Assembly: GCA_028099475.1 (NCBI GenBank)
Contig: JAOHHF010000017.1
Coordinates: 1 to 14,326, forward strand
Direction of reading: 5' to 3'
Length of the DNA: 14,326 nucleotides
Source: Candidatus Pelagibacter sp.
GTDB lineage: Bacteria; Pseudomonadota; Alphaproteobacteria; Pelagibacterales; Pelagibacteraceae
The notes under the pieces were generated by a model, which was not told where the DNA came from, did no database searches, and saw only the letters and a program-made list of their open reading frames with translations. Made by a program: the position numbers and the translations under genes. How positions within the stretch are numbered: the stretch's first letter is position 1; the number at the start of each line of letters is the position of its first letter. Of this stretch, positions 6,667 to 14,326 are shown in pieces.

Positions 6667-7237
6667 AATTTCTAATTTTTAAAATTTTTTTTGTTAACAA
6701 AGCCAAGAGTATAATTTTAAAAATTTCAGCTAATAAAAAGGGTTTAGCTCCTAAAGCAAAAATAGGCTTATCCCAACCTATAAGAGTTCCAAGCCATAAT
6801 AATCCCAACAAATAGATAGTTGAAGTTGCAATTGTAAGCTTTGCTAAAACTAGTAAAAAGTTATCTTGGATATTTATCTTTGATGCCAAATAGCTTGCAG
6901 TTAAAAAACCAATCAAATATCCCATTGTAGGACCAGTAAAGTAAATTAAACCAACACCTTTTTCAGGAGAGTTGGAAAAAACAGGTAATCCTACAATTCC
7001 CTCAAGCAAATATAACCCAACACTTGCTAAGCCAATTTTATAACCAAGACTTACTCCCAAAAATAAAACTACAAAAGTTTGCATTGTCATTGGCACTGGA
7101 TAAAAAGGAATCTTAATTTTAGCAGATATGGTTAAAGCTAAAGACCCAAGTATTATTGCAAGCAACGATTTAATTACTCTAGTTTGTGATATATTTTTAG
7201 TAATATCCATAAGATAAATATTACTATTAATCATCAA
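6659..7237 (-). CDS. bioY: BioY, biotin transporter S component
   Basis: An integral membrane substrate-binding (S) component for biotin uptake, working alone or with ECF-type EcfA/EcfT partners, which are not seen here. Hydrophobic 192 aa protein with about six membrane segments and clear family motifs: IPFYPVPMTMQTFVVLFLG (43-61), GLYLLEGIVGLPVF (74-87) and YFTGPTMGYLIGF (99-111), the latter two forming the biotin-binding region. The start is uncertain: ATG at 7237 or 7234, or the ATG at 7210 (giving a product beginning MDITKN), which would be closer to a usual short N-terminus; none has a Shine-Dalgarno sequence. The 3' end overlaps the regA 3' end by 8 bases tail-to-tail. It diverges from polA. 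The lone gene suggests dependence on, or supplementing from, external biotin, but that is inference. Confidence 0.93.
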   Translation of the reverse strand: MMINSNIYLMDITKNISQTRVIKSLLAIILGSLALTISAKIKIPFYPVPMTMQTFVVLFLGVSLGYKIGLASVGLYLLEGIVGLPVFSNSPEKGVGLIYFTGPTMGYLIGFLTASYLASKINIQDNFLLVLAKLTIATSTIYLLGLLWLGTLIGWDKPIFALGAKPFLLAEIFKIILLALLTKKILKIRNFI

Positions 7238-7247
7238 AATAATCTAG

Positions 7248-7276
7248 ATATAATTATCGTTGTTAAGAAAGGTAAA
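7248..7276 (-). promoter_or_regulatory. Candidate promoter of bioY
   Basis: On the minus strand TTTACC (7276-7271) and TTATAT (7253-7248) have a 17-base spacer. Transcription would begin near 7241, giving a 3-4 base leader if the ATG at 7237 is used, or about 31 bases for the ATG at 7210. The boxes are imperfect and overlap the candidate polA promoter on the other strand. Confidence 0.28.
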
Positions 7277-7287
7277 TTTTTTATATA
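7260..7287 (+). promoter_or_regulatory. Candidate promoter of polA
   Basis: TTGTTA at 7260-7265 and TATATA at 7282-7287, spacer 16. Transcription would start near 7294, about 32 bases before the polA ATG at 7326. It is a plausible but not strong match in an A/T-rich divergent gap. Confidence 0.35.
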
Positions 7288-7325
7288 CAGATTTTATAAC
7301 CACTGTAATATTTAATGATATTTTA

Positions 7326-10100
7326 ATGGATACAATTAAAAAGACAGATCATTTTTACCTTATAGATGGCTCAGGATATATCTTTAGAGCTTATTATGCA
7401 TTACCACCATTAACTAGAAAAAGTGATGGATTACCAACAGGTGCAGTCAGTGGCTTTTGCAGTATGCTTTTTAAACTTCTTGAAGACTCAAAGTCTGATC
7501 AAAATTTACAAAAACCTACCCATTTTGCTGTAATTTTTGACTCAGCTAGAAAAACATTTAGGAATGATATTTATAGCGATTATAAGGCCAATCGGTCTGA
7601 AGCACCTGATGATTTGGCTCCACAATTCGAATATATACGAAAATCTGTTTTAGCTTTTAACCTTCCTTCAGTAGATCTCCCTAATTATGAGGCAGACGAT
7701 TTAATAGCAACTTATGTTGAAAAAATACTTAAAGTAGGTGCAAAGGTTACAATTGTTTCATCAGATAAAGACTTAATGCAACTTTATAAAAAAGGTGTTC
7801 GTATTTTTGACCCTATGAAAAATAAATTTATTTCAGAGGAAGACATTTTTGCTAAGTTTGGAGTAGATGCTTCTAAGGTTATAGATGTTCAATCTCTCGC
7901 TGGAGACAGTAGCGATAATGTTCCGGGTGTTCCAGGGATAGGAGTTAAAACAGCAGCTGAATTAATTAATAAATATGGAACTTTAGAAAAACTTTTAAAG
8001 TCAGCTGATGAAATAAAACAAAACAAAAGAAGAGAAACGTTAATAGAAAACAAAGATAAAGCATTAATTAGCAAAAAGCTTGTAACTTTAATGAAGGAAA
8101 CTCCAATTAAAAGAGAATTGGGAGAGTTTAAATTAAAAGAAATAGATAAAGATAAACTCTATGCATTTTTAAGAGAAATGGAATTTAATCGGCTTTTGAG
8201 TTCTGTCATATCTGCATATGGGGAACCAAAATTATCAAATAAACTAAGTGAAAAAGAGTCATCAGTTAAACAACAAGCAATTAATAGTAAGAATTATTAT
8301 TTAATTAAAAATCCTGATGAAATAGATGAATGGATAAAAGAGGCTGAAGAAGTAGGTGAGGTTGCTGTAGATACAGAAACAAATTCCCTAGACCCACATC
8401 AGGCAGACTTAGTGGGTGTTTCTTTGTGTTCAAAAATTGGTAAAGCTTGCTATATACCAATAGGACATAAATCATCAAAATGTATTGATAAAAATATTGT
8501 CATCAAAAAATTAAAACCTTTATTAGAAGATCCAAGCGTTAAGAAGATTGGTCAAAATATTAAGTTTGATTTTATAGTTTTATACAAACAGGGGATAACG
8601 ATTTCGTCAATGGAAGACACTATGCTTATGTCATATGTGTTAGATGCAGGAAAAAATAGACACAATATGGATACTCTATCAGAGATTCATTTAGGCCATA
8701 AAACAATTTCTTTCAAAGAAATTGTTGGAACAGGAAAAAAAGAGATAAATTTTAGTGATGTAGAGATTGATAAAGCTAAAGATTATGCTGCTGAAGACGC
8801 TGATATTACTTTTAGATTGTATAAAAAATTCATTAAAAATTTAAAGCTTGAAAAAATGATTAATATTTATGAGGTCTTTGAAAAACCATTAATTAAGATT
8901 CTTGCTTTTATGGAAATGGAGGGAATTGAAGTAGATAGTAAATTCTTAAAATCTCTTTCTTTAAAATTTGAAAAAAAAATAAATAACTTAGAAAAAAAAG
9001 TTTTTAAAATTTCAAAAAAAGAATTTAATATTGCCTCCCCAAAGCAATTAGGTGAAATAATCTATAATGATCTTAAGATAGCAGGTCTAAAAAAGACTAA
9101 AAAGGGAAGTTTTGCAACAAGTGCGAGTGTTTTAGAAGATTTAGCTTTTAAAGGTCACGAATTTCCACAATTAATTCTAGACTGGAGGCAAGTATCAAAA
9201 CTAAAAAATACTTACTCCGACTCTCTTCCAGAACACATTAATCCATCAACAAAAAGAGTGCATACATCATTTTTGTTGGCAGCTACCACAACAGGCAGAC
9301 TAGCGTCTAGTGATCCAAATTTACAGAATATCCCAATAAAATCAGAAGATGGAAAAGATATTAGAAAAGCTTTCGCTGCTAAAAATAATCACCTATTAAT
9401 TTCAGCAGATTATAATCAAATTGAAATGAGAATTTTAGCAGATCTAGCAGATGTTAAAGAACTTAAAAAAGCCTTTAAAAATAATGAGGATATTCACTCA
9501 TTAACAGCTAGTCAGATTTTCAATATAGATATTAAAAAAGTAAATCAAGATCATCGAAGAAAAGCTAAAGCAATTAATTTTGGAATTATTTATGGAATTT
9601 CACAGTATGGTTTAGCAAAACAGATTAATGTTTCAAATTATGAAGCAGAAGAATTTTTAGATGCTTACTTTGCAAAATTTCCTGAAATAAAAATTTATAT
9701 GGATAGTACAATTAAGTTTTGCAGAAAAAGTGGTTATGTAAATAATATTTTTGGTAGAAGATCTCATTTTAATGGAATTAATGATAAAAATTTTAATGTA
9801 AGAAATTTTCAAGAACGAGCTGCAATTAATGCTCCTATCCAAGGGTCTGCTTCAGAAATTATGCGTTTAGCCATGATTAGATTAGATAAAAAATTATCAG
9901 AACAAAAAAATATTAAATCGAAGATACTTTTACAAATTCATGATGAGTTAATATTTGAGGTACCCAGAAAAGATGAAAAAATGATGGTCAAATTAATAAA
10001 AGAAGAAATGACCAGTGTTGCTCAAAGTGATTATCATTCTTTTTCAACTCCACTTACTGTTGATGTTAATGTTGGAGATAATTGGGGAATGCTTCATTAA
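7326..10100 (+). CDS. polA: DNA polymerase I
   Basis: A repair and Okazaki-processing polymerase of 924 aa, close to the 928 aa E. coli enzyme. Three domains are intact. The 5'-nuclease (about 1-290) opens with YLIDGSGYIFRAYYALPPL and holds ADDLIATY, SSDKDLMQL and the LAGDSSDNVPGVPGIG helix-hairpin-helix region. The 3'-5' exonuclease (about 320-520) keeps its acidic residues: VAVDTETNSLD (Asp349, Glu351), GQNIKFDF, and YAAEDADITFRLY, so proofreading should be active. The polymerase domain has motif A SADYNQIEMR (Asp695), motif B RRKAKAINFGIIYG with the dNTP-selecting phenylalanine, and motif C QIHDELIFE (Asp873). The frame extends to a TTG at 7260, but the conserved start is the ATG at 7326. 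It is followed after 49 bases by chvI. Confidence 0.97.
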   Translation: MDTIKKTDHFYLIDGSGYIFRAYYALPPLTRKSDGLPTGAVSGFCSMLFKLLEDSKSDQNLQKPTHFAVIFDSARKTFRNDIYSDYKANRSEAPDDLAPQFEYIRKSVLAFNLPSVDLPNYEADDLIATYVEKILKVGAKVTIVSSDKDLMQLYKKGVRIFDPMKNKFISEEDIFAKFGVDASKVIDVQSLAGDSSDNVPGVPGIGVKTAAELINKYGTLEKLLKSADEIKQNKRRETLIENKDKALISKKLVTLMKETPIKRELGEFKLKEIDKDKLYAFLREMEFNRLLSSVISAYGEPKLSNKLSEKESSVKQQAINSKNYYLIKNPDEIDEWIKEAEEVGEVAVDTETNSLDPHQADLVGVSLCSKIGKACYIPIGHKSSKCIDKNIVIKKLKPLLEDPSVKKIGQNIKFDFIVLYKQGITISSMEDTMLMSYVLDAGKNRHNMDTLSEIHLGHKTISFKEIVGTGKKEINFSDVEIDKAKDYAAEDADITFRLYKKFIKNLKLEKMINIYEVFEKPLIKILAFMEMEGIEVDSKFLKSLSLKFEKKINNLEKKVFKISKKEFNIASPKQLGEIIYNDLKIAGLKKTKKGSFATSASVLEDLAFKGHEFPQLILDWRQVSKLKNTYSDSLPEHINPSTKRVHTSFLLAATTTGRLASSDPNLQNIPIKSEDGKDIRKAFAAKNNHLLISADYNQIEMRILADLADVKELKKAFKNNEDIHSLTASQIFNIDIKKVNQDHRRKAKAINFGIIYGISQYGLAKQINVSNYEAEEFLDAYFAKFPEIKIYMDSTIKFCRKSGYVNNIFGRRSHFNGINDKNFNVRNFQERAAINAPIQGSASEIMRLAMIRLDKKLSEQKNIKSKILLQIHDELIFEVPRKDEKMMVKLIKEEMTSVAQSDYHSFSTPLTVDVNVGDNWGMLH

Positions 10101-10149
10101 TTTAATTAGATTGCCCAATTTAGAACAATTTAGTATTTTTATATAAGGG

Positions 10150-10857
10150 ATGCAAAAACAAACTATAGCTTTAATAGATGATGATAGAAATATTCTAACT
10201 AGTTTAAGTATAGCTTTAGAAAAAGAAGGCTTTAAAGTTCAAACTTATATTGACGGTGAGAGTGCATTAATTGGACTTACTAGAATGCCTCCTGATTTAG
10301 CGGTAGTTGATATAAAGATGCCTAAAATGGATGGAGAAGAGTTGCTCAAAAAACTTAGAAAAAAAACATCGTTACCAGTAATTTTTTTAACATCAAAAGA
10401 TGATGAGATTGATGAATTGTTAGGACTCAAACTAGGAGCAGATGATTTTGTAAAAAAATCTGGCGGCTTTTCAATAAAAGTTTTAATTGAAAGAATTAGA
10501 ATTCAGCTTAGAAAAAAAGATACAAATAATAGTTTAGAAGAAAATAAAAGTTTAATTGCACATGGAAAACTAAAATTAGATCCTTCTCAACTTGAGTGTG
10601 AGTGGAACAACAAACAACTTCCAGATAAATTGACCACAACAGAGTTTTTAATTGTCAAAGAATTAGCAAAAAGACCTGGAATTATTAAAGAACGAGCTCA
10701 ATTGATGGACATTGCCTACAGAGAAGATACAGATATCGAAGACAGAACTATCGATAGTCATGTTAAAAGAATACGTAAAAAATTCAAAAAAGTAGATCCT
10801 GATTTTTCAGCTATTGAAACTAGATATGGTAGTGGATATAGATGGAATGTTAGCTGA
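10150..10857 (+). CDS. chvI: ChvI-type response regulator (OmpR/PhoB family)
   Basis: A DNA-binding response regulator paired with the adjacent sensor kinase; ChvI homologues govern envelope and acid/host-associated responses in rhizobia. The receiver (1-120) begins TIALIDDDRNILTSLSIALE, a close match to ChvI, with acidic pocket Asp10-12, phospho-acceptor Asp54 in VVDIKMPKMDG, Thr81 in FLTSKDDEIDELLGLKLGADD and Lys103. The winged-helix domain (about 135-233) has LTTTEFLIVKELAKRPG and the terminal DNA-binding wing IDSHVKRIRKKF...RYGSGYRW. The residue after the receiver lysine is unusual: where nearly all receivers have Lys-Pro, this one has Lys-Ser-Gly-Gly (103-106). The stop overlaps the chvG start by one base (TGATG). 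An AAGGG directly abuts the ATG, too close for a normal Shine-Dalgarno. Confidence 0.92.
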   Translation: MQKQTIALIDDDRNILTSLSIALEKEGFKVQTYIDGESALIGLTRMPPDLAVVDIKMPKMDGEELLKKLRKKTSLPVIFLTSKDDEIDELLGLKLGADDFVKKSGGFSIKVLIERIRIQLRKKDTNNSLEENKSLIAHGKLKLDPSQLECEWNNKQLPDKLTTTEFLIVKELAKRPGIIKERAQLMDIAYREDTDIEDRTIDSHVKRIRKKFKKVDPDFSAIETRYGSGYRWNVS

Positions 10858-12398
10858 TGTTTGGTAAATACTTAAAAAGTCTGTCTATATTAAAAAAATT
10901 TTTATTCATAAATTTTATAATTTTTACAATTATTGGATTATTTACTTTTGTTTATCTAAGCAATGTTCAGCCAAATTTGATTAAAAAAAAATCTGTTAAA
11001 CATTTAAATATAATAGACAACACAATAAACACTCTTCTAAGGCTTGATATAAAATTTGATGTTGATGATATTAGAAAGTTTTTATTTTCAACTAGATTTA
11101 TATTTCAAAATCTAGATAGAGTAATATTTTTTGACAATGATTTAATTATTATTGGAGATACAGATACATTAGATTTAGACCCAAGATCTTTTTCAACAAG
11201 AGTAGATGAAATTGAATTTGAGAGTTTAAGTAAAAATCAAGAAGATCAAAATAATCCAAAGGAAAATGCTAATATAAATGAAAACAAATCTTTACCTTTT
11301 AATGATATCTTAAATAAATATTTAAATTCAAATCAATATGGAAATTATTATACTTTTATTCAAGAAGACCCAAATCAATTTGAATTAATTACAATTCGAA
11401 ATGTAATTAAAGATGGATCGAATATTGGATATCTTGCAATTTCAGAAAATGCTAATGACATAAGAGCAGCGATAGATGAGAGAAAAGCTTTTGTCACTAG
11501 AACTGCTATTGCAGTGGGTTTTGTTATTCTTATTTTTTCTTTTGTTTTAAGTAGATATTTTATTAAACCTATTCAAAATCTTGTAAGCTATACAAAAGTT
11601 ATCAAGGAAAAAAGTCAGGTAAAAACAAATATTGAAAGTTTAAAAAGTCGTAATGATGAACTAGGACTTCTATCAAATTCACTAGATGATATGACAGTTG
11701 AACTTCAAAAAAGAGTTGCCCATGCAGAAAATTTTTCAACAGATTTAGTTCATGAAATAAGAAATCCTTTAGCATCTTTAAAAAGTGCTTCTGAAATATT
11801 GCAAGATACAAGTAATTCTGAACAAAGAACAAAATTACTAAATATTCTTAGTCATGATGTTTTGAGAATTGAAAGACTGATAACTGATTATTCTCAGATG
11901 TTGAAAGATGAAGTTGCTCTTAGCAAAGAAAAAATGCAAAAAATTAATATAGAGCCAATTATTCAATCTGTTGTAGATGATTATTATAATATTCAAAAAG
12001 TTAAAAAGAATATTAAAATTAATTATGAAAATGATGGTAAGAAAAAATATGTTATTAATGGTATCGAAAACAGAATAGAGCAAATAATTGCTAATTTGTT
12101 AGATAATTCAATTTCATTTTGTAAAGAAGGTGGAAATATTTTCGTCAATATTTCAAGTACATTAGATAAAAATATTATAGTTAGGGTGACTGATGAAGGG
12201 CAAGGGTTTAAAGAAAAAGATACAAGTAAAATATTTAAAAGATTTTACAGTAATAGACCAGATAAGTTTGGTGAACATTCTGGTCTTGGATTAAATATTG
12301 TAAAAAATTTAGTTGATCTTCATGAGGGTAGAATTTCAGCATCTAATCGACTAGATCGAGATGGGGCAATAGTAGAAATAAGTTTTCCCAGCGTCTAA
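10857..12398 (+). CDS. chvG: ChvG-type sensor histidine kinase
   Basis: An inner-membrane sensor kinase, 513 aa, that should phosphorylate the adjacent ChvI-type regulator. Membrane segment 1 spans about residues 14-34 and segment 2 about 212-232. The roughly 175-residue stretch between them is the periplasmic sensor, with an Asn/Gln/Glu-rich acidic loop (about 124-146). A HAMP linker (about 233-285) follows, then the dimerisation helix with the phospho-acceptor His299 in DLVHEIRNPLASL, N box IANLLDNSISF (411-421), G1 VTDEGQGF (444-451), F box IFKRFYSNRP (459-468) and G2 HSGLGLNIV (474-482). All catalytic motifs are intact. In rhizobia ChvG activity is restrained by the periplasmic protein ExoR; no such gene is here. 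The genes hprK, EIIA and HPr that commonly follow chvG in Alphaproteobacteria are absent, and ahcY comes 43 bases later. Confidence 0.92.
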   Translation: MFGKYLKSLSILKKFLFINFIIFTIIGLFTFVYLSNVQPNLIKKKSVKHLNIIDNTINTLLRLDIKFDVDDIRKFLFSTRFIFQNLDRVIFFDNDLIIIGDTDTLDLDPRSFSTRVDEIEFESLSKNQEDQNNPKENANINENKSLPFNDILNKYLNSNQYGNYYTFIQEDPNQFELITIRNVIKDGSNIGYLAISENANDIRAAIDERKAFVTRTAIAVGFVILIFSFVLSRYFIKPIQNLVSYTKVIKEKSQVKTNIESLKSRNDELGLLSNSLDDMTVELQKRVAHAENFSTDLVHEIRNPLASLKSASEILQDTSNSEQRTKLLNILSHDVLRIERLITDYSQMLKDEVALSKEKMQKINIEPIIQSVVDDYYNIQKVKKNIKINYENDGKKKYVINGIENRIEQIIANLLDNSISFCKEGGNIFVNISSTLDKNIIVRVTDEGQGFKEKDTSKIFKRFYSNRPDKFGEHSGLGLNIVKNLVDLHEGRISASNRLDRDGAIVEISFPSV

Positions 12399-12405
12399 TC
12401 TAAAC

Positions 12406-12433
12406 TTGCTAAATCTATTGTTAGCTGTATAAA
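12406..12433 (+). promoter_or_regulatory. Candidate promoter of ahcY, giving a near-leaderless mRNA
   Basis: TTGCTA at 12406-12411 and TATAAA at 12428-12433 with a 16-base spacer, in the 43-base gap between chvG and ahcY. Transcription would begin near 12440, one or two bases before the ATG at 12442. Just before the ATG the sequence is CACCTCC, the opposite of a Shine-Dalgarno sequence. The -35 match is moderate. Confidence 0.4.
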
Positions 12434-12441
12434 ACACCTCC

Positions 12442-13728
12442 ATGGAAGATTTTAAGGTAAAAGATATATCGTCAGCTGAATTTGGGAGAAAAGAAATCTC
12501 TATTGCTGAAAGTGAAATGCCAGGGTTAATGGCTTTAAGAGAAGAATATTCGAAAACCAAACCTTTAAAAGGTGCAAGAATTATTGGTTGTTTGCATATG
12601 ACAATTCAAACAGCTGTTTTAATAGAAACATTAGTTGATTTAGGGGCAGATGTTAGATGGTCATCATGTAATATTTTTTCAACTCAAGATCATGCTGCTG
12701 CAGCAATTGCAAAAGCTGGAATACCTGTTTATGCATGGAAAGGCGAAACGGAAGAAGAATACCTTTGGTGTATTAAACAAACTATTGTTGGTAAATCTGA
12801 TTGGAAACCTAATATGTTATTAGATGATGGCGGTGATTTAACTGCAATTATGCACAATGAATATAAAGATTTAATGAAAGATGTAAAAGGTGTTTCGGAA
12901 GAGACTACCACTGGAATAAAAGCTTTAAATAAAATGGAAAAGGATGATTCATTGTTAATCCCAGCAATTAACGTGAATGACTCAGTTACTAAATCAAAAT
13001 TTGATAATTTATATGGTTGTAGAGAAAGTCTTGTTGATGGAATTAGAAGAGCAACAGATGTAATGATGTCAGGAAAAATTGCAATAGTAGCAGGTTTTGG
13101 AGATGTGGGTAAGGGAAGTGCTGCATCACTAAGACAAAGTGGAGCAAGAGTATTAGTTACCGAGGCAGATCCAATTTGCGCATTACAAGCAGCTATGGAA
13201 GGCTATGAAGTTGTATTAATGGAAGAAGCCATTAGTAGAGCAGATATAGTTGTTACAGCCACAGGAAATAAAGATATTGTTACAGCTGATCATATGAGAG
13301 ATATGAAAGATAGGGCGATTTTGTGTAACATTGGTCATTTTGATAATGAAATTCAGGTTGAAGCTTTGAAAAATTACAAATGGAGCGAAGTTAAACCTCA
13401 GGTACATGAAATAGAATTGCCAAGTAAAAAAAGAATTATTCTTTTAGCAGAAGGAAGACTAGTTAATTTAGGTTGTGCAACTGGACACCCAAGTTTTGTA
13501 ATGAGTGCATCATTTACAAATCAAGTAATTGCACAGATTGAACTTTGGAATAACTATAAAAATTATGAAAATAAAGTTTATGTACTTCCAAAACATTTAG
13601 ATGAAAAAGTTGCAACTCTTCATTTGAAAAAAGTCGGCGCTAAACTTACTAAACTATCCAAAGAACAAGCAGATTACATAAGTGTTGGGACTGAGGGTCC
13701 ATTCAAACCAGATGCCTATCGCTATTAA
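12442..13728 (+). CDS. ahcY: Adenosylhomocysteinase (S-adenosylhomocysteine hydrolase)
   Basis: An NAD-dependent cytoplasmic enzyme that splits S-adenosylhomocysteine into adenosine and homocysteine, clearing the methylation by-product and feeding methionine recycling. Signatures across 428 aa: [16 protein letters not shown] (49-64), [17 protein letters not shown] (74-90), LLDDGGDLT (126-134), SEETTTG (152-158), [13 protein letters not shown] with Lys184, Asp188 and Asn189, Cys193 in YGCRES, NAD-binding [10 protein letters not shown] (218-227) and the C-terminal [10 protein letters not shown], whose lysine reaches the neighbouring subunit's NAD site. The protein lacks the insertion of about 40 residues found before EETTTG in many bacterial and plant AhcY proteins (460-470 aa), so it is of the short, animal-like length. 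Its last 17 bases overlap tsaE in another frame. Confidence 0.97.
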   Translation: MEDFKVKDISSAEFGRKEISIAESEMPGLMALREEYSKTKPLKGARIIGCLHMTIQTAVLIETLVDLGADVRWSSCNIFSTQDHAAAAIAKAGIPVYAWKGETEEEYLWCIKQTIVGKSDWKPNMLLDDGGDLTAIMHNEYKDLMKDVKGVSEETTTGIKALNKMEKDDSLLIPAINVNDSVTKSKFDNLYGCRESLVDGIRRATDVMMSGKIAIVAGFGDVGKGSAASLRQSGARVLVTEADPICALQAAMEGYEVVLMEEAISRADIVVTATGNKDIVTADHMRDMKDRAILCNIGHFDNEIQVEALKNYKWSEVKPQVHEIELPSKKRIILLAEGRLVNLGCATGHPSFVMSASFTNQVIAQIELWNNYKNYENKVYVLPKHLDEKVATLHLKKVGAKLTKLSKEQADYISVGTEGPFKPDAYRY

Positions 13729-14167
13729 AAATAGCATAATAGATATATCTTTAGAGGAGACGACCAAAGAATTAGCTAATGATTTCTCAAACTATCTAAA
13801 AGGTGGAGAAGTAATTTTTTTGTATGGAGAAATGGGTGTTGGAAAAACTACTTTTGTAAAATATTTAATTAATCAATTTCAAACAAAAAAAAATTTAATA
13901 ATTTCTGAAGTAACAAGTCCAACTTTTAATTTACAGAATGAGTATGAGGTAGATAATTTAGTGATTAAACACTATGATTTATTTAGGTTAAAAGATGAGT
14001 CGGAAGTTAAAAATTTAGATCTATTTAATAAAAATAAAAACACAATAACACTCATTGAATGGCCCGAATTGATTAAAAAAGAAAACTTTAAAAAGACCAT
14101 AGATTTGACGTTTAATTATGAAAATGAATTAAATAATAGATCTGTTAAAATTGCTGGTTTAGATTGA
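13712..14167 (+). CDS. tsaE: TsaE, tRNA threonylcarbamoyladenosine biosynthesis ATPase
   Basis: A P-loop ATPase that drives the TsaB-TsaD-TsaE complex making N6-threonylcarbamoyladenosine at position 37 of ANN-decoding tRNAs. The 151 aa product has Walker [10 protein letters not shown] (39-47), the family motif [10 protein letters not shown] (65-74), HYDLFRL (87-93) and the Walker-B-like LIEWPE (114-119). The frame is open back to 13682, but similarity begins at the ATG at 13712; that start lies 17 bases inside the end of ahcY, so the two genes overlap and are likely co-transcribed. It is followed after 9 bases by an AmgK-like kinase gene, the same order seen in many Alphaproteobacteria. Confidence 0.93.
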   Translation: MPIAIKNSIIDISLEETTKELANDFSNYLKGGEVIFLYGEMGVGKTTFVKYLINQFQTKKNLIISEVTSPTFNLQNEYEVDNLVIKHYDLFRLKDESEVKNLDLFNKNKNTITLIEWPELIKKENFKKTIDLTFNYENELNNRSVKIAGLD

Positions 14168-14176
14168 TCTTGTAAT

Positions 14177-14326
14177 ATGAAATTTTCAAAAGATTTTAAA
14201 GAAATTAATGGAGACGCATCATTTAGAAAATTTTATAGAAACACCAAAAAAAATTCAATCATTATATTTGCAAATAAAGAAAAAACTAAAAATTTATTAA
14301 TTTATGACTCAATTAATAAAATCTTA
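14177..14326 (+). CDS. AmgK-like aminoglycoside phosphotransferase family kinase (3'-truncated by window edge)
   Basis: Only the first 50 codons are present, with the frame open to the last base. The start MKFSKDFKEINGDASFRKFYR carries the GDASFRxxxR element typical of the AmgK branch of the APH family, where AmgK phosphorylates N-acetylmuramate in cell-wall sugar recycling. Position supports this: the alphaproteobacterial order is commonly tsaE, amgK-like kinase, murU-like nucleotidyltransferase. It starts 9 bases after tsaE and has no Shine-Dalgarno sequence. The catalytic loop lies beyond the window, so substrate and completeness cannot be judged. Confidence 0.75.
   Translation, partial: MKFSKDFKEINGDASFRKFYRNTKKNSIIIFANKEKTKNLLIYDSINKIL

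Noticed and set aside
7260..7325. TTG-started extension of polA
   Set aside because: The family N-terminus begins at the ATG at 7326; the extension is hydrophobic, unlike PolI, and covers the candidate promoter.
10101..10149. Promoter or terminator between polA and chvI
   Set aside because: TTGCCC (10111) with TATTTT (10134) at 17 bases is a weak match, and no stem plus T-run is present; I cannot separate it from background A/T sequence.
12399..12441. SAM or SAH riboswitch upstream of ahcY
   Set aside because: The gap is only 43 bases and shows no stem or pseudoknot pattern that I can match to known SAM, SAH or SAM/SAH aptamers.
13682..13711. Upstream extension of tsaE inside ahcY
   Set aside because: TsaE-like sequence begins at 13712, and the extension is an off-frame reading of the conserved ahcY C-terminus.

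Overview
The window is very AT-rich, with about 97% of bases in genes and only about 365 bases between them. Genes are packed with TAATG/TGATG stop-start overlaps or gaps of a few bases. The proteins look alphaproteobacterial: class I lysyl-tRNA synthetase, RegA/ActR, ChvI-ChvG, and ahcY followed by tsaE and an AmgK-like kinase. Low GC, lysine/isoleucine/asparagine-rich proteins and extreme compactness point to a streamlined marine alphaproteobacterium of the SAR11 (Pelagibacterales) type. This assignment is inferred from composition and gene content, not from a marker-gene search.

Layout. Positions 2-2847 (+): the 3' part of lysK, then pyrD, rpmB and a VUT/YhhQ-type queuosine-precursor transporter; rpmB has its own strong promoter. 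Positions 2850-5955 (-): a three-gene polyamine operon transcribed as decarboxylase, deoxyhypusine-synthase-like enzyme, agmatinase-family ureohydrolase. Positions 6076-6666 (+): the redox-type response regulator RegA, without its kinase. Positions 6659-7237 (-): bioY, a biotin-uptake S component. Positions 7326-10100 (+): polA with all three domains intact. Positions 10150-12398 (+): chvI-chvG, a two-component system. Positions 12442-14326 (+): ahcY, tsaE and the start of an AmgK-like phosphotransferase gene cut by the window edge.

How the genes work together. The minus-strand operon is the most distinctive block. A deoxyhypusine-synthase fold in a bacterium has no eIF5A to modify. Beside a basic-amino-acid decarboxylase and a ureohydrolase it most likely builds homospermidine, either from putrescine directly or through a guanidinylated agmatine dimer that the ureohydrolase then trims. 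The chvI-chvG-ahcY-tsaE-amgK run matches a conserved alphaproteobacterial neighbourhood from which the usual hprK/EIIA/HPr genes between chvG and ahcY are missing. Most starts have no Shine-Dalgarno sequence, and the rpmB and ahcY promoters would give almost leaderless mRNAs. The decarboxylase gene is the exception, with a perfect GGAGG next to a start codon that can fold into a hairpin.

No tRNA, rRNA, CRISPR array, insertion sequence, prophage or clear intrinsic terminator was seen, and no gene-free stretch exceeds about 120 bases.
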